From: Sambucus nigra | Lineage: Eukaryota; Streptophyta; Magnoliopsida; Dipsacales; Adoxaceae | DNA length: 64,000 nt | Assembly (NCBI GenBank): GCA_949130495.1 | Contig: OX422223.1 | Location: forward strand, 80,942,751 to 81,006,750 | Reading direction: 5' to 3' | In this document: positions 31,670 to 42,781 of the stretch, in pieces | Position numbering within the stretch: the stretch's first letter is position 1 | Layout: every line of letters starts with the position of its first letter | Position numbers and translations under genes: made by a program | Notes under the pieces: generated by a model | The model's database searches: none | What the model saw: only the letters and a program-made list of their open reading frames with translations | Told to the model about the DNA's origin: nothing

Positions 31670-32089
31670 CCAAGATTCATCTTTTCTAGAGTTTTTCTAA
31701 TAGGGAGGATAACCTACTGCTGATCTAGGCACCGCTTGAGGGAGGTACTGGGCTGATGTTGACTGCATGTCATAAGGAGTACTCATGGGTGTTCCTGGTT
31801 GATTGAACTGCGTGTCTTTGTGGATCTTTTGAGGTTGTTTCATTTCCGATTTAAGGGAAATAAAAGGTTTTCCCTTTTGGGGGTTTTTCCTGAAATGTGT
31901 ATGTCAACAATTATTTATGTTGGTTTGATTTTACCCATGTAGTTGTCTGTTTTAGGGATGAATTATATTGGTTTAAAAATTGACTCCAAATAAATAAGTT
32001 TAAAATTGGAATTTGCGAATTCGATTTAATCAATATCACACTGCTTTCACAAATTGGTATCAGAGATTTTTAAAGCGATCATCACTTTC
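31670..32089 (+). mobile_element. End of a copia (Sirevirus-like) 5' LTR, left part lost
   Basis: AAATAAAAGGTTTTCCC...TTTTTCCTGAAATG matches the U5 part of the element G LTRs (AAATAAAAAGGTTTTGCCC...TTTTTCCTGAAATT). It runs to CTTTCA followed by a tRNA-Met primer site. The left part of this LTR is missing beside element B. Confidence 0.75.
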
Positions 32090-32110
32090 AAAAATTGGTA
32101 TCAGAGTAGG
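32049..32110 (+). other. Duplicated primer-binding site (tRNA-Met type)
   Basis: ATTGGTATCAGAG occurs at about 32,053 and again at about 32,093, each preceded by CTTTCA and an A-rich step. The LTR end plus PBS, about 40 bp, has been duplicated in tandem. Confidence 0.85.
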
Positions 32111-32119
32111 TTTCTCTAA

Positions 32120-33232
32120 TTTATCGAGTGATTCTATTTTCCTCAAAATTTTGTGACGTTGATTTTTTTGAAAAATCATATTTTGAAAAATCGCAATGTT
32201 TTCGAATGAAAACTTATATAATCGGTTGCCAATTTTTTTACGGGTATAATTGTGCCTATTGGAAAGCCCGCATGAAATCTCATTTAAAAGCAATCGATGA
32301 GCATGTTTGGGTTGTTTTTTAAAGAGACTGGACTCCTCCCATTGTCACCGCAAATAATGTCACTAATTTAAAACCCATGGCAGAATGGACTGAGGATGAG
32401 TTTAGGCAGAGAACTTTTAATTCAGGTGCGCTGAGTGAAATTTTTGGTGTTGTCACTCCTTAGGAGTTCCGACGTATTATGACGTGCACCACGTCTAAAG
32501 GAGCATGGGATGTTTTATAACATACCCATGAAGGAACGAACGCGATCAAATAGTCTAAACTTCAAAGTTTTATGCACATTTGTCTGATATTGTAAAAATT
32601 AGTTTCAATCTTGGTGAGCACATTCCTGATGCACGAGTGGTTAATAAAATTTGAGATCGTTGCCAAAAGTTTTTATCCCTAAAGTAAATATTTTTAATTC
32701 CTTAGGTAATTTGAGCAATTTAAAATTAAAAGAGTTGGTAGGAGACCTCCATACATATGAGATTAACATGTTCCCCGACCTTATAAAACCTATGTATAGA
32801 GTGATAGCACTTAGAGCCCAGTCTAGGAAGTGTCCAAGAGTGAGAAGAAGAAGAAAGTGAGAGAGTCCAAGTCTGAGGACGAGTCCAATCTTGATATGGA
32901 CATGCTTGCAAAAAATTTCAAAAAAATTCTCAAGTTTTCCAAACAAAATTCTTCCAATAAAAAGTTTTTTTAGAAAAATAAAAAGAAAGATGAGGCCAAA
33001 GAGAGCGGTGAGAAAGAGAAAGAGAAAGAAAAAAGATGTTTTGAGTGTGAGGGTAGAGGGAATAGAGCATATGAGAATCCAACTAGGCTAAAGAGAAAGA
33101 GCAAAAAGATTGCTATGCCAGCCACTCTTAGCGATAGTGAGGAAAAGGTGAAAGATTCCGGGGATGAATCTTCACATGGTATGTGTGTAGCATTTTTAAC
33201 TAGTCACGAGAGCACACCTAGTTTGTCCCACG
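32120..33232 (+). pseudogene. Copia gag, first part (Sirevirus-like), decayed
   Basis: YNCAYWKARMKSHLKAIDEH, stop, WTPPIVTANNVTNLKPMAEW, RQRTFNSGALSEIFGVVTP, then in another frame LRSLPKVFIPKV-like and LKLKELVGDLHTYEIN. This is the UBN2-type gag of plant copia elements. A degenerate zinc knuckle (CFECEGRGNRAYEN, last Cys lost) lies near 33,035. Then ATLSDSEEKVKDSGDESSHG leads to the hAT insertion. Several stops and at least two frameshifts. Confidence 0.8.
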
Positions 33233-33483
33233 TAGGACTGTCAATGGGTCGGGTCTGGACCCAGACCTGATCCGGACCCGATCCGTATAATAGGTTTTGA
33301 GCATATTTTTTTGGACCCGAGACCCGAAGACCCAAAAACTCGAAGACCCGTTTATTACACCGGTAAGGTTTGGATCTTATACAAAATCCAAACCCGAAGA
33401 CCCGACCCGCCTTGTACATTATTATTTCTAATTATATATATATATATATATATATTATTAATATAACATGCAAGTATTATATA

Positions 33484-35512
33484 TGTGGCCATCCCCGATC
33501 CCCTCCGCGGCGGGAAAAGGATCCCTCGGGTCCCGTGCGTCCCCTCTCAGGAGAGCGCTTCGACCATCATCGATTTGTGAGGTGTGAAAATGTAGAGAGA
33601 TTCAGAGTCGCCAGTTTATTTTACTCAAAACAGAAAAAAGAAAAAGGGGAAACCACCCCGAAGGATGGCATCCAAAGACATACTGGTGCGTGCGAAATCA
33701 AAATGATTCGAGAAGGGTTCGGAGGCTTAGTTACGAAATGGGAAGGTGTTAGGCACCCATGCCGCCCTTTCGGTCTCTTATGAATATTTGCTATTTTCCT
33801 TTATATTTCCCCCCGTGATATGTGTGCATGTGTATATATAGAATTGAGGTAGGAATCCTCGACTTGTATCATGGGAAAGATAAAGCGAGTCCTCCATAGG
33901 AATGTGAGATTAATGTAGAAAATAGGATTTGCGCGATTACCCTTGTGTTGATTGTTATAAGGGAACGATAACGCATGTGGAATAATACGCCAAATGGATA
34001 AGAAAAAAGAAGAAGATAGAAGATAAGGTAAAAAGTGATAAAAAGGACTCGAGTCTCGGGTTTTACCCCGAGACACCTACGTAGCCTATAAAGGCATCAA
34101 AGTCCACGTAGTTTGCATACAAAACATGGGGTGGGGTTTAACCCATAAATCCAACTGGAGAAATCTCTATTTGTAAGTGTGTGTGTGTGTGTGTGCGTGT
34201 GTGGAGAAAAAAAGTGTTTTAGTTGTGAGAAGAGTGTGGAAAAAGTGTGAGAATCCCTATTTGGAATTTATGAGCAAACCCTCTTTTTCTTGTTTTTTTG
34301 GGTTTTATTTATATGAAAATAAGAGATTTACAATAAAACTAAATAAAAAGTATATTAGGATGTGTGAGACGATATAATAAAAGTGTTAAGTAAGAAAACA
34401 AGTTATTGGGAATTCAAGAGAATTTAGGAGAGAGTTTGAGAAAGTTGGACCTTATTGAAGATCTTGAGCTTGATCTTGAATGTTGGAGAGCAGCCCTTTC
34501 ACTTTGAATGATGATGGAGAGTGGTTAATTCACCAAATTTGATGAAAGGGATGATGAAAAGTGGGAGTAAAAGGAGGATTTGGAAGTTGAAATCACGCTG
34601 CCTTCGAGAGAGGTTTCTGGGATTCGTTTAGAGGGATTTTTATCAGATCTGGGCTCCCCTTTGAAAATGAGGCCAAGGCCTCCTTTTATAGGCCCAGGGG
34701 TTTGCCAATCGGCATTTCCATGGCACTACCTATCGGAAGGTGCCGATAGGCAGGGTCTGGGACCTGCCATTTGGCAGTGCGCTTCAGGATTTTTCCGAAA
34801 ATTGGCCCCCGAGGGCGAATCAGAGACCTTCGAAATTCCTTTGGACTGCTCCCGAGTTAGGGAGTTGACTTTGGGTCAAATATGGCTCGAAAGCATTTGG
34901 TGGTCCATTGGACAGGGAATTGTGCGGACGCAAACGGATCGTTCGTCCGCATGGTAAGTCCGAATCACGCACGGGGCATACCATTTGAAAGGTTAAGAGA
35001 TGTACTTCGACATTCCAAAGAGTTTGAACCAGTTTGGAGAGTTAACTTTGGTCAACTGGGCCTGGGAAGCACTTGGTGGCCTCCCGGAGTCAAACGGATC
35101 GTTCGTCTGCATGGAAAGTCGGAATCGCGCACGGGATGGACCATTAGAAAGGGTTTCTAGTGCCCTTAGAAGATTCATTCATCCTCGGTCGAGCTGAAGA
35201 GTTGAGTTAGGTCAAACAGAGCCCGGGAGCGCCCAGTGGCCTCTAGGTCAGGTTTCAGACACAAACGGATCGTTCGTCCGCATGGTAAGTCAGAATCGCA
35301 CACGGGGCGGACCGTTGGAAAGGGTATTCAGTGCCCTTCAAAGATTCATTAGGCCTCAATCGAGATGAGGAGTTTGACTTTTGGTCAAACCAAGCCGAGG
35401 AGTTCCCGATGGCTTCCAGGTCAGTGCTCGGGACATGACCTCAGTTTGCGGTGATGAGTGGAGATTCTAGGGACCTAAGGAGAGTTAGGGGTAACAAAAT
35501 GAGGTGTCCACA
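33484..35512 (-). mobile_element. Solo LTR of a large Tat/Ogre-type retrotransposon (2,029 bp)
   Basis: On the minus strand it begins TGTGGACACCTCATTTTG, a start typical of Ogre-like Tat LTRs, and ends GGGATGGCCACA. ATATA flanks both sides, although this is inside an AT-rich tract. The end region holds the conserved GAGTCGCCA...GGAAGGTGTTAGGCACCC block. Internal tandem repeats at 34,930-35,450. A GT microsatellite is at 34,177-34,200. No internal region remains, so it arose by LTR-LTR recombination. Related to the LTR at 55,254. Confidence 0.85.
34925..35450 (-). repeat. Three tandem copies of a 160-172 bp unit within the solo LTR
   Basis: Each copy contains ACGGATCGTTCGTCCGCATG (34,935; 35,093 with one change; 35,264), followed by AAGTC-GAATC-GCACACGGG-type blocks and TTTGGTCAA. 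Confidence 0.9.
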
Positions 35513-35834
35513 ATATATATAAATATATATTTATGTATATAATAAATATAAGTAATATATGATTTATTTATACTAGTCATATACTATAATACATTACAAA
35601 ATATTTTAATCTAAGATTAAAAAATAAAGAAGGGGGATAAAATAAAAATAAATATAAAATAAATGCTTATATCTGGCTAGACCCGTTTCGGATCCATATA
35701 TGGATCCAATATTGTAGACCCAATGAAGACCTGGACCCGGTCCCGGACCCAAACCCGATTAAGTGCCTATTAAATGGATATGGATCTCCCTAGATCCGAC
35801 CTGACTCCGACACATTGACAGGCCTAGTGCCACG

Positions 35835-36620
35835 ATGATCAGGATACTTGTGCACGTTAGACCCCCGAGGATGATAGTTTGAGTGTTTCTAGCGAGTGTG
35901 AGAGTGAGTGTGCTAGTGAGGGAGATAGTGAGCTCTATATTGCATTTAGAGATTTCTACGCTGAGACCTTGAAAATGAAGAAATCGAATAAGGAATTAGG
36001 TCTTTGGGAAATTGATTTGGCGAGAGAGATTGAGATTTTAAGGGGATTTGAGGCGTCGGCGAGTCAACTCGAGAAGGTGAAGGTTTCTTTGAGTGAGAAG
36101 TTGATCATCGTGAATTGAGAGAAGAGTGAACTTATAGCCCGTGTGCCACAATTAGAGAGAGATCTTGAGCATGCCTGAGAGGTAAAGGTCACTTTAGAGG
36201 ATACATCTAAGAAGGTAGGGAAGATGATCCTCAGTCCCTCTCTGGGTAATGTTGAAAGACTAGGAATAGGTCATGATGGTGCATCCACTTCGCAAGTTGC
36301 ACTCGAGCCAGTTCTCGAGTTTGTGATCAATCCATATGGCTCTCAACCTAACCCACCTAGGAGTACTGTACCTGATAGGAGAGTGCGCCATAGATGTTTT
36401 GAGAGAGGTGTTCCTAGGCCCATGTATGTTTTCACCCATTGAAAGAAGTGAGGACACCTTAGGGAGTTTTGTTTTAAGTTGGGTGGTGTGTCACATAGAG
36501 TTTTGCCAGCACATATTAGGGAGCAAGTAAAATTTTTGGTCAAGAGTGCACATGACTTGTTAGATGTTTTTCATAAGACGACACCACCTTTGGCAAACTC
36601 CACCGTACCTAACGATTGAG
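35835..36620 (+). pseudogene. Copia gag, second part, decayed
   Basis: Resumes after the hAT duplication with HDDQDTCAR, stop, DDSLSVSSECESECASEGDS, ELYIAFRDFYAETLKMKKSN, then a coiled-coil region (LEKVKVSLSEKL) and a degenerate zinc knuckle (FTH, stop, KK, stop, GHLREFCFKL; two Cys lost, one as TGA). Parallel to element G gag (FQTTFKESYEETLKTKKEN). Ends near ANSTVPND. Three or more stops. Confidence 0.75.
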
Positions 36621-36639
36621 GTTTCAACTTGTTTGCTAG

Positions 36640-37581
36640 CATAAGATGATTTTCATGATGATATTTTATGCCTATTGCTAGTGTGTACCATTTCTGTATT
36701 TATATTTTCCATTTTTGATATATTCTTCGAAAACCTGAAAAGATTGATTTTGAAAAATTTTGGAAAAATACAAAAAGATTTTCTATTTTTTGAGAAAAAA
36801 TTGAAAAAAACAAAAAGATTTTATTTTGATAAATTTTTTGGAAAAATACAAAAAGATTTTTTTCTTTTGTTTAAACCGTTTATGAATGGACATTTAGGAT
36901 GACCAATTCACAATTTCATTCCATATCCATGTGACGATTTGATAGTGTTTTTATATGCGTCATCATTTCATTTTTTGGGCTTTATAATATTTGGAGTCAT
37001 TAAGATGTAACTAGAGATTACTACGTACATGTTTGACCCTTAGGCTCCTTTAATGCACACTTGCACGAATTTGTTTAATTATTGTACTTATCTTGGTTGA
37101 AGTGTTTCCATCTCATTCCTACCTTTAAAATGAACCAAACGCGATAAAACTTGACAATGAAAGTAGTGCATGTAAGAACCATTTACCGTGAGAAATTAAA
37201 TGTGTGAGGAATTAAACTTGACTGAAGAAAAAGTAATACTTTCTTTTGACAGATACAATTTATCTTTACTTCATAGCAGCAATATTACACCACAAATGGA
37301 TAGGGGTGGAATGATTTGACTGAAATGTAGTGTAAATCTACTCCATACCTAATTTGTGGATAGTGGATCACGTTTTGGGAACTCACCAATAAATGAAATG
37401 TAAATATACTCCACACTAAATGTGTGAGTAATTTCTTCGAATGATAACAATCGTTGTTAAGGACAAGATGGATGGAATGTGGTCAAAGCGTTAGAGTGCT
37501 ACATAAGATGACAATTGTGCCACGAGTGGGTTGATGAATCAACATATTTTTAGTTATATAGAAATTTTACGTTTATATGAA
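36640..37581 (+). other. Copia 3' non-coding region, truncated
   Basis: A-rich repeats of GGAAAAATACAAAAAGATTTT and the sequence TTAGGATGACCAA..CACAATTTCATTCCAT match the element G interior at 47,320-47,500. Homology fades by about 37,200, and no 3' LTR follows. The rest is AT-rich with no gene. Confidence 0.6.
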
Positions 37582-37586
37582 ATCTT

Positions 37587-38357
37587 TGTTGATGCAAAAA
37601 ACTGGACCGAATCCCATTTTTATGATCACAGATAAATAGATAAAAGCAATCCAATCAAGCACATGAGAGACAAAGATTTTTAAAGTGGTTCGGCTATAAG
37701 GAAAAGCCTACGTCCACTGTTATTTTAATCCCAGGGGTTTACAATAGCACAATGTGGTGTAGAGAGAGAAAAAGGTGTGGATTTTGTGTATGGTGTCTCT
37801 CAGTTCTCCCGGATCTCCTCCCTTTTGGCTAAGGGGATACATGTATTTATAGTGATGGGAGATAAAGAGATTCATTGTATGTAGACATTTATGTCTACAT
37901 TCAACGAATCTAATTGTTGAATTGCTTGGTATGCTATGTGTTGTCATCTATTAATACAGTGTAAATGTACATTAAGGCTCATTAAATGCGCTGCCATCTT
38001 CCTTAATGCATATTAAATGCATAGTTATCCTTTGATCTTCCTGGTTGGTATGCCAACCAACTCTCCTCAGGTGCCGACTAACTCTCCTCGGGTGCCGACC
38101 AACTCTCCTCGGGTGCCCACTAATACTCCTCGGGTGCCAACTAATTCTCCTCGGGTATCGACCAACTCTCCTCGGGTGCCGACCAACTCTCCTCGGGTGC
38201 TGACTAATTCTCCTCGGGTAATGACCAACTCTCCTCAAGTGCCGACTAACACTCCTCGGATGCCGACCAACTCTCCTGGGTGTCGAATATTGACATGTAG
38301 AATGACATGTGTCCTTTTCTGATTGGTCCTCGTAGATGGAGAATTTTTGCGTTAACA
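37587..38357 (-). repeat. 3' LTR of element F
   Basis: Plus-strand ends TGTTGATGC and GCGTTAACA. TATAAATA at 37,851-37,844 (minus). U3 has about eleven copies of a 21-22 bp unit with CTCCTCGGGTGCCGAC (38,055-38,285). Followed inside by GAAGCCCCCAATG (polypurine tract on the minus strand). Confidence 0.95.
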
Positions 38358-39250
38358 GAAGCCCCCAATGCTCCATGCTTGATGGTTTACTTTAAAGGAT
38401 GGAGTATTTATTCTGCAGTGTTGCTCGGTGCTCGTGAAATTCTTGATCTACCTTCTTGATTTGTTCAACATAAAGTGCATTATCTCCTGGACGACATGAT
38501 GCAGGCTGATCGATAGTTGCTAATATTTCTTTAGAGGAACTCCGTGTGCTATGTATCACCCCTGGGAATTTGGATGCATCCATGCCATAGTATGCAGCTT
38601 ATAGCTTGTCATAATCTTCAAGTATGTTGATTGGTTTGCTAGCCGACCAACTGCCTCCTGTGCCGAGCAACTGAGTGCTAACTTCACGTGTTTGATTCTT
38701 CTGATTTATGATCCTCTGAATACTTTGTCGAGTAACATACTAGCTTTTGAACCCAACTCTTCAATCTGATTAGTACCAAGCTAGTGGTGGACTTCGAAAC
38801 ATTTTCATACAACTTCTTCTTCAATGTTGGTCGGGACAGTAGTAGTAAAGATATCAGTGCTGTAGATGCTGAATTTGACTTATGAACTTCAATAGTATGT
38901 GCATAATAACTCCTAAATATGCCTCCTGAACTTCTGAATGCACCTCCTGAATTTCTGAATACCTCCTGAACTTCAATAGCATCCTGAACTTCAATATACC
39001 TCCTGAACTTCAATATCAAAAATAATTCATGAGCTAGAAAAACAACTCCTGAATGATGATTGGTCGGGGCCCCGACCGTGTGAGTTTGTGGAGTTGAATT
39101 TGATGCTCAACTGCATGATGTTATAAGAATGTGCCACCAAATGAACAAATATATCTGTAATAGAAGCCCCCAAGTGTGGAATGTGAACTTTGAATGCTTT
39201 TTGCTTGATCGCTTTCACATACTCATACTTTATTTTCGACCAACTGTAGT
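38358..39250 (-). other. Element F interior: fragments shared with element A
   Basis: Blocks at 38,370-38,470 and 38,600-38,880 match element A at 20,040-20,340. The 18-bp CTCCTGAACTTCAATA repeat occurs a few times (38,930-39,020). No pol piece equivalent to A's permuted block is present. Confidence 0.75.
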
Positions 39251-39600
39251 TGACAGCTTCTTATTTCCGACCAACCTGAGTTGACATTTTTGGGAATAGA
39301 TTTACTTCCTAACCAACATAAGTTGGCATTTTTAGGAATATATAGTTTTACTTCCCGTAGGAATACATTTACTTCCTAACCAACATAAGGTGGAATTTTT
39401 AGGAATACATAGTTTTACTTCCCGTAGGAATACAAGTTTTACTTCCCGGAGGAATACAAGTTTTACTTCCCGGAGGAATACAAGTTTTACTTCCCGGAGG
39501 AATACATTTGTTTCTCGACCAACCTTAGTTGGCATTTTTGAGAATAAATTTACTTCCTAACCAACATAAGTTGGCATTTTTAGGAATACTTTTTTGATAA
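39235..39600 (-). repeat. Hairpin and GGAGGAATACAAGTTTTACTTCCC-type repeats
   Basis: Six CCAAC...GTTGG inverted repeats (for example CCAACATAAGTTGG three times) alternate with four copies of a 25-bp unit containing TTTTACTTCCCGGAGG. Confidence 0.85.
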
Positions 39601-39604
39601 TAAA

Positions 39605-39905
39605 TGATAGAGACTTCCTCGGAGCTGACTAACGGATTATTGGGAATAAGATATAATAAATGCTGGAGACATCCTTGGAGCTGACCAACAGATTGTTGGG
39701 AATAAGATAATATAAATGCTGGAGACATCCTTGGAGCTAACCAACAGATTATTGGGAATAAGAGAATATAAATGTTGGAGACCTCCTTTGAGCTGACCAA
39801 TAGATTGTTGGGAATAAGATAATATATGTTGGAGACATCCTTGCAGCTGACCAACAGATTGTTGGGAATAAGATAATATAAATGTTGAAGACCTCCTTAG
39901 AGCTG
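39605..39905 (-). repeat. 60-bp tandem array in element F
   Basis: Five copies of GAGCTGACCAACAGATTGTTG...GGAGACATCC, diverged from the array at 23,880-24,300 in element A. Confidence 0.9.
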
Positions 39906-39993
39906 AATATATGATTATGAATATTTATCGAGCTCCATGCTGAAATAAGAATAGAATACGCATCCAAATAGATATAAAGAATAATAAAGTGCC

Positions 39994-40548
39994 TCATTGA
40001 TCTGTCGAGGTAGAATTATATAATTCCGAACAAGAATAAGATCTTCCAGAACATAAGAATATGGCCGAGAACGTTGTCAGGCTTGAATATAAATAAGAAT
40101 TATCCGACCAACTATCCGTCGGGGGTGAAACACAACGAATGTTGTAATTCTCCTTAAAGTTGAATAAGTATCTTGTCGAGGCACAATTGCATAATGCCGA
40201 ATAAGAATAATATTTTCCAGAACATATGGATGAGAACTTTGCGGGGCCTGTATATAAATAAGAATTACCCCGACCAACTATCCGTTGGGGGTGACATATA
40301 ATAAATGTTATATTTCTCCTCGGAGCTGAATATGATAATAAGTATCTCGCCGAGTTCCATGTTGAGAGGAATATACAATATGAATCCCAAGGGATATAGA
40401 ATAATTTGTGCTTGAGCCGATATCTCCGAGTAATAATAGAATATATAATGCCTCGCTGAGGTGAAATGATAATAGTTTCTAGATTGTTTCCGAGCATTCG
40501 TCGGCGTTGAATCTTGTACCTGTAAAAATTAATAACTTGCTCTACCAT
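39994..40548 (-). other. Open frame in element F matching one in element A (unlikely true gene)
   Basis: 184 codons beginning MVEQVINFYRYKIQRRRML, matching the frame at 24,946-24,302 with indels. Tyr/Ser/Ile-rich repeats, no domain recognised. Conservation may only reflect shared ancestry. Confidence 0.3.
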
Positions 40549-41229
40549 ATGTGTAGGCTGAATTGAGTAGCCATGAGAATAATTTACTCATCCAATCAAT
40601 ATATGATATGTATATGCTTGAGAAATAAAAGTATTAATTTCAAAAAATGAAATAATATATGTTGGCTGATATGTCGAGGCTAAATTGCCTGATGCCGAGC
40701 AATAATACTTTTCCAAAGGTTTACGAGAGCTTTCATCGGGATTAAATCTTGTCCCTATGAAATTTTAATAGGCTGCCCGAGCACCTGTCGAGACTAGAGA
40801 AAATAATTATTATCATGAGAATAATTATTCATCCAAACAATATGTGATGTGTATCAGCATAAAATAATAAAAATTTCAAAATATGAAATAATATTTTTGT
40901 GCCAAATGTGTGTGAGATGGACAAATTTTTATCAGATATGCATCATAAATAAGACGTAGAGTTTTTCGTAAAGTTATTTAATCTCCAACAACTAATCAGG
41001 TATAAGTTGTTGTTTGAAAATTATTTATCACTTAGTTTTAAAAATATTTTTGGGGTGATCACAGGTTAAAAAAGACTTAAGCCCCCTGTTTGTTTCCGAG
41101 CTGAACTTGTGTTTAAAGAAATATCTGGGATGCTTCGCATTTTTCAATAACCCAAGATTCTACTGCTGCCGAGAAACGGCATGGATGTTGTCGACCAACA
41201 TTTAAGGATATCTCAAGTTATAAAATATA

Positions 41230-41490
41230 TGGTGTCGACCAAGAAGCAAATGGTCCCCGACCAGCTGAGCAATTTCGCCGATCAACAAAAATGGTGCATT
41301 GATATTGTAGACCAGCTATTAGATGGTCACCGAACAACATCAGATGTCGTCGACCAATAAGTGGATGGTTGGATAGTTATCGACCAGTAAATTGAACCCT
41401 CCGAACAAGACTGAGATGTCGTCGATCAAGAAGTAGATGATCGTCGACCAGTAATTGGTTCCACCTAGCTACAATATGAGTCTCCGACCA
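41230..41490 (-). repeat. Imperfect repeat of TCGACCA-containing units
   Basis: Five or six loose copies of a unit of about 45-50 bp (GTCGTCGACCAATAAGT, GTCGTCGATCAAGAAGT and similar). Element A keeps only the flanks of this region. Confidence 0.7.
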
Positions 41491-42759
41491 ACAATAAGAT
41501 ACCTTGTAGTTGGATAAAATTATTCCAACGTTGCTGATGGATCTTCACATCTTATCTCCGATAAACAAAAATGGTCTGGTTAAGATTCCCTTTAATAAAA
41601 GATGGCCCAAGATGATGCCGAGCAACAATATGGATGGCTGACCAGAATATCTCGGATCCTTAGATCAGAAAAATAACATTCGATGTAAAATTTAAGCATT
41701 AAGAATGTTAATTAAATGAATAATTATCTAATCCACTAGATCATGTGATTTCGAAAAAGAAACCATGTGATGTGATGAACAAAGGGCCAACATATCAAAT
41801 TTATGCCCAGAGTCTTGATATGGTCATGATTGTTTTATTGATCCTCTTTTACAAGAGGTGGGTAATGATTTTTCAGGTGAGAGAAAATTATTTTTTATAT
41901 TGATCCCTTCCTATTCCCTATTTGGAGAGATAAAAATATGGTGAATGATCGAAGTTATTACCAAAAATCCATCATCGAACTAATAAATCAATCTTTATCA
42001 GAATTAATAAATCGTAACAAATCAAAATTCTTAGATATAAGAGATAACCAATAGAAATCATTAGATCTAAGAGAAAATATGATCAATATCCAAGAGGAAA
42101 AAGAATGGTTTTGAATTTTTACTCCCTTGTAGAAGATGTGAAATATGTGAATCAACATATGTCAAATCTTTTTCCTTGATGTAACTCATTACATAAACAT
42201 GTTTGCCCAGAACATTTTCAAGAAGAGCCATAGATGCTTAACGTTCATGATGAAAATTGTCTAGCACTGAATATAAACATATATATATTATTTTTTTTAT
42301 GAATCAAATTAATGAGAAATTGTGATTATCGAGAGAGAGAAATTGTTCTTGATTTTAACTTTTCCCATTCTCTGATTAAAAATATGATGGGAATTTGAAT
42401 AGACATCAAAGATCTTACAAAATTTATAATGAAAATTATCAAACCTTACCACCGTCATATATATTGGTATTTGTAAAATATTTATTCCATGATATAAAAT
42501 TGAAACTTGAGAATCAAGCAAACAGTTATGATTTATGAAATCCATTATTTTTCAGATTTCTAAATAAGAATTAATCTAACTGTTATGATTTTAAAATCAT
42601 GATATGCAATATTTTGCAGATAAAAATTGGACAATTAATTTATGTATATAAACATAAAAATCATGATTGAATCAAAACATGTATGTATAATATATAATTC
42701 ATTATACATAGAGAAAATAAAAAAACTTAGCTTTTGATGGAGAACAATGGTTGTAACAC

Positions 42760-42779
42760 GTTCCCACAGACGGCGCCAA
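42760..42779 (-). other. Primer-binding site of element F
   Basis: On the minus strand TGGCGCCGTCTGTGGGAACG, as in element A, a few bases inside the LTR. Confidence 0.9.
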
Positions 42780-42781
42780 TC

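Larger units (their letters stand above)
33233..35826. mobile_element. hAT-type MITE, split by a solo LTR
   Basis: Inverted ends TAGGACTGTCAATGGGTCGG (left) and, reverse complemented, TAGGCCTGTCAATGTGTCGG (right). 8-bp target duplication GTCCCACG (33,225-33,232) / GTGCCACG (35,827-35,834), one mismatch. Without the inserted LTR it is about 560 bp, rich in GACCCG repeats and without coding sequence. The size of the duplication and the TIR type fit hAT elements. It inserted in copia gag. Confidence 0.9.

Noticed and set aside
34580..35197. Plus-strand ORFs in the solo LTR (for example 125 codons from 34,580)
   Set aside because: Inside an LTR made of tandem repeats; no similarity to any family I know.
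38017..38376. ORFs with VPTNSPR or HPRRVGR repeats in element F LTRs
   Set aside because: By-product of the 21-22 bp U3 minisatellite; open on both strands.
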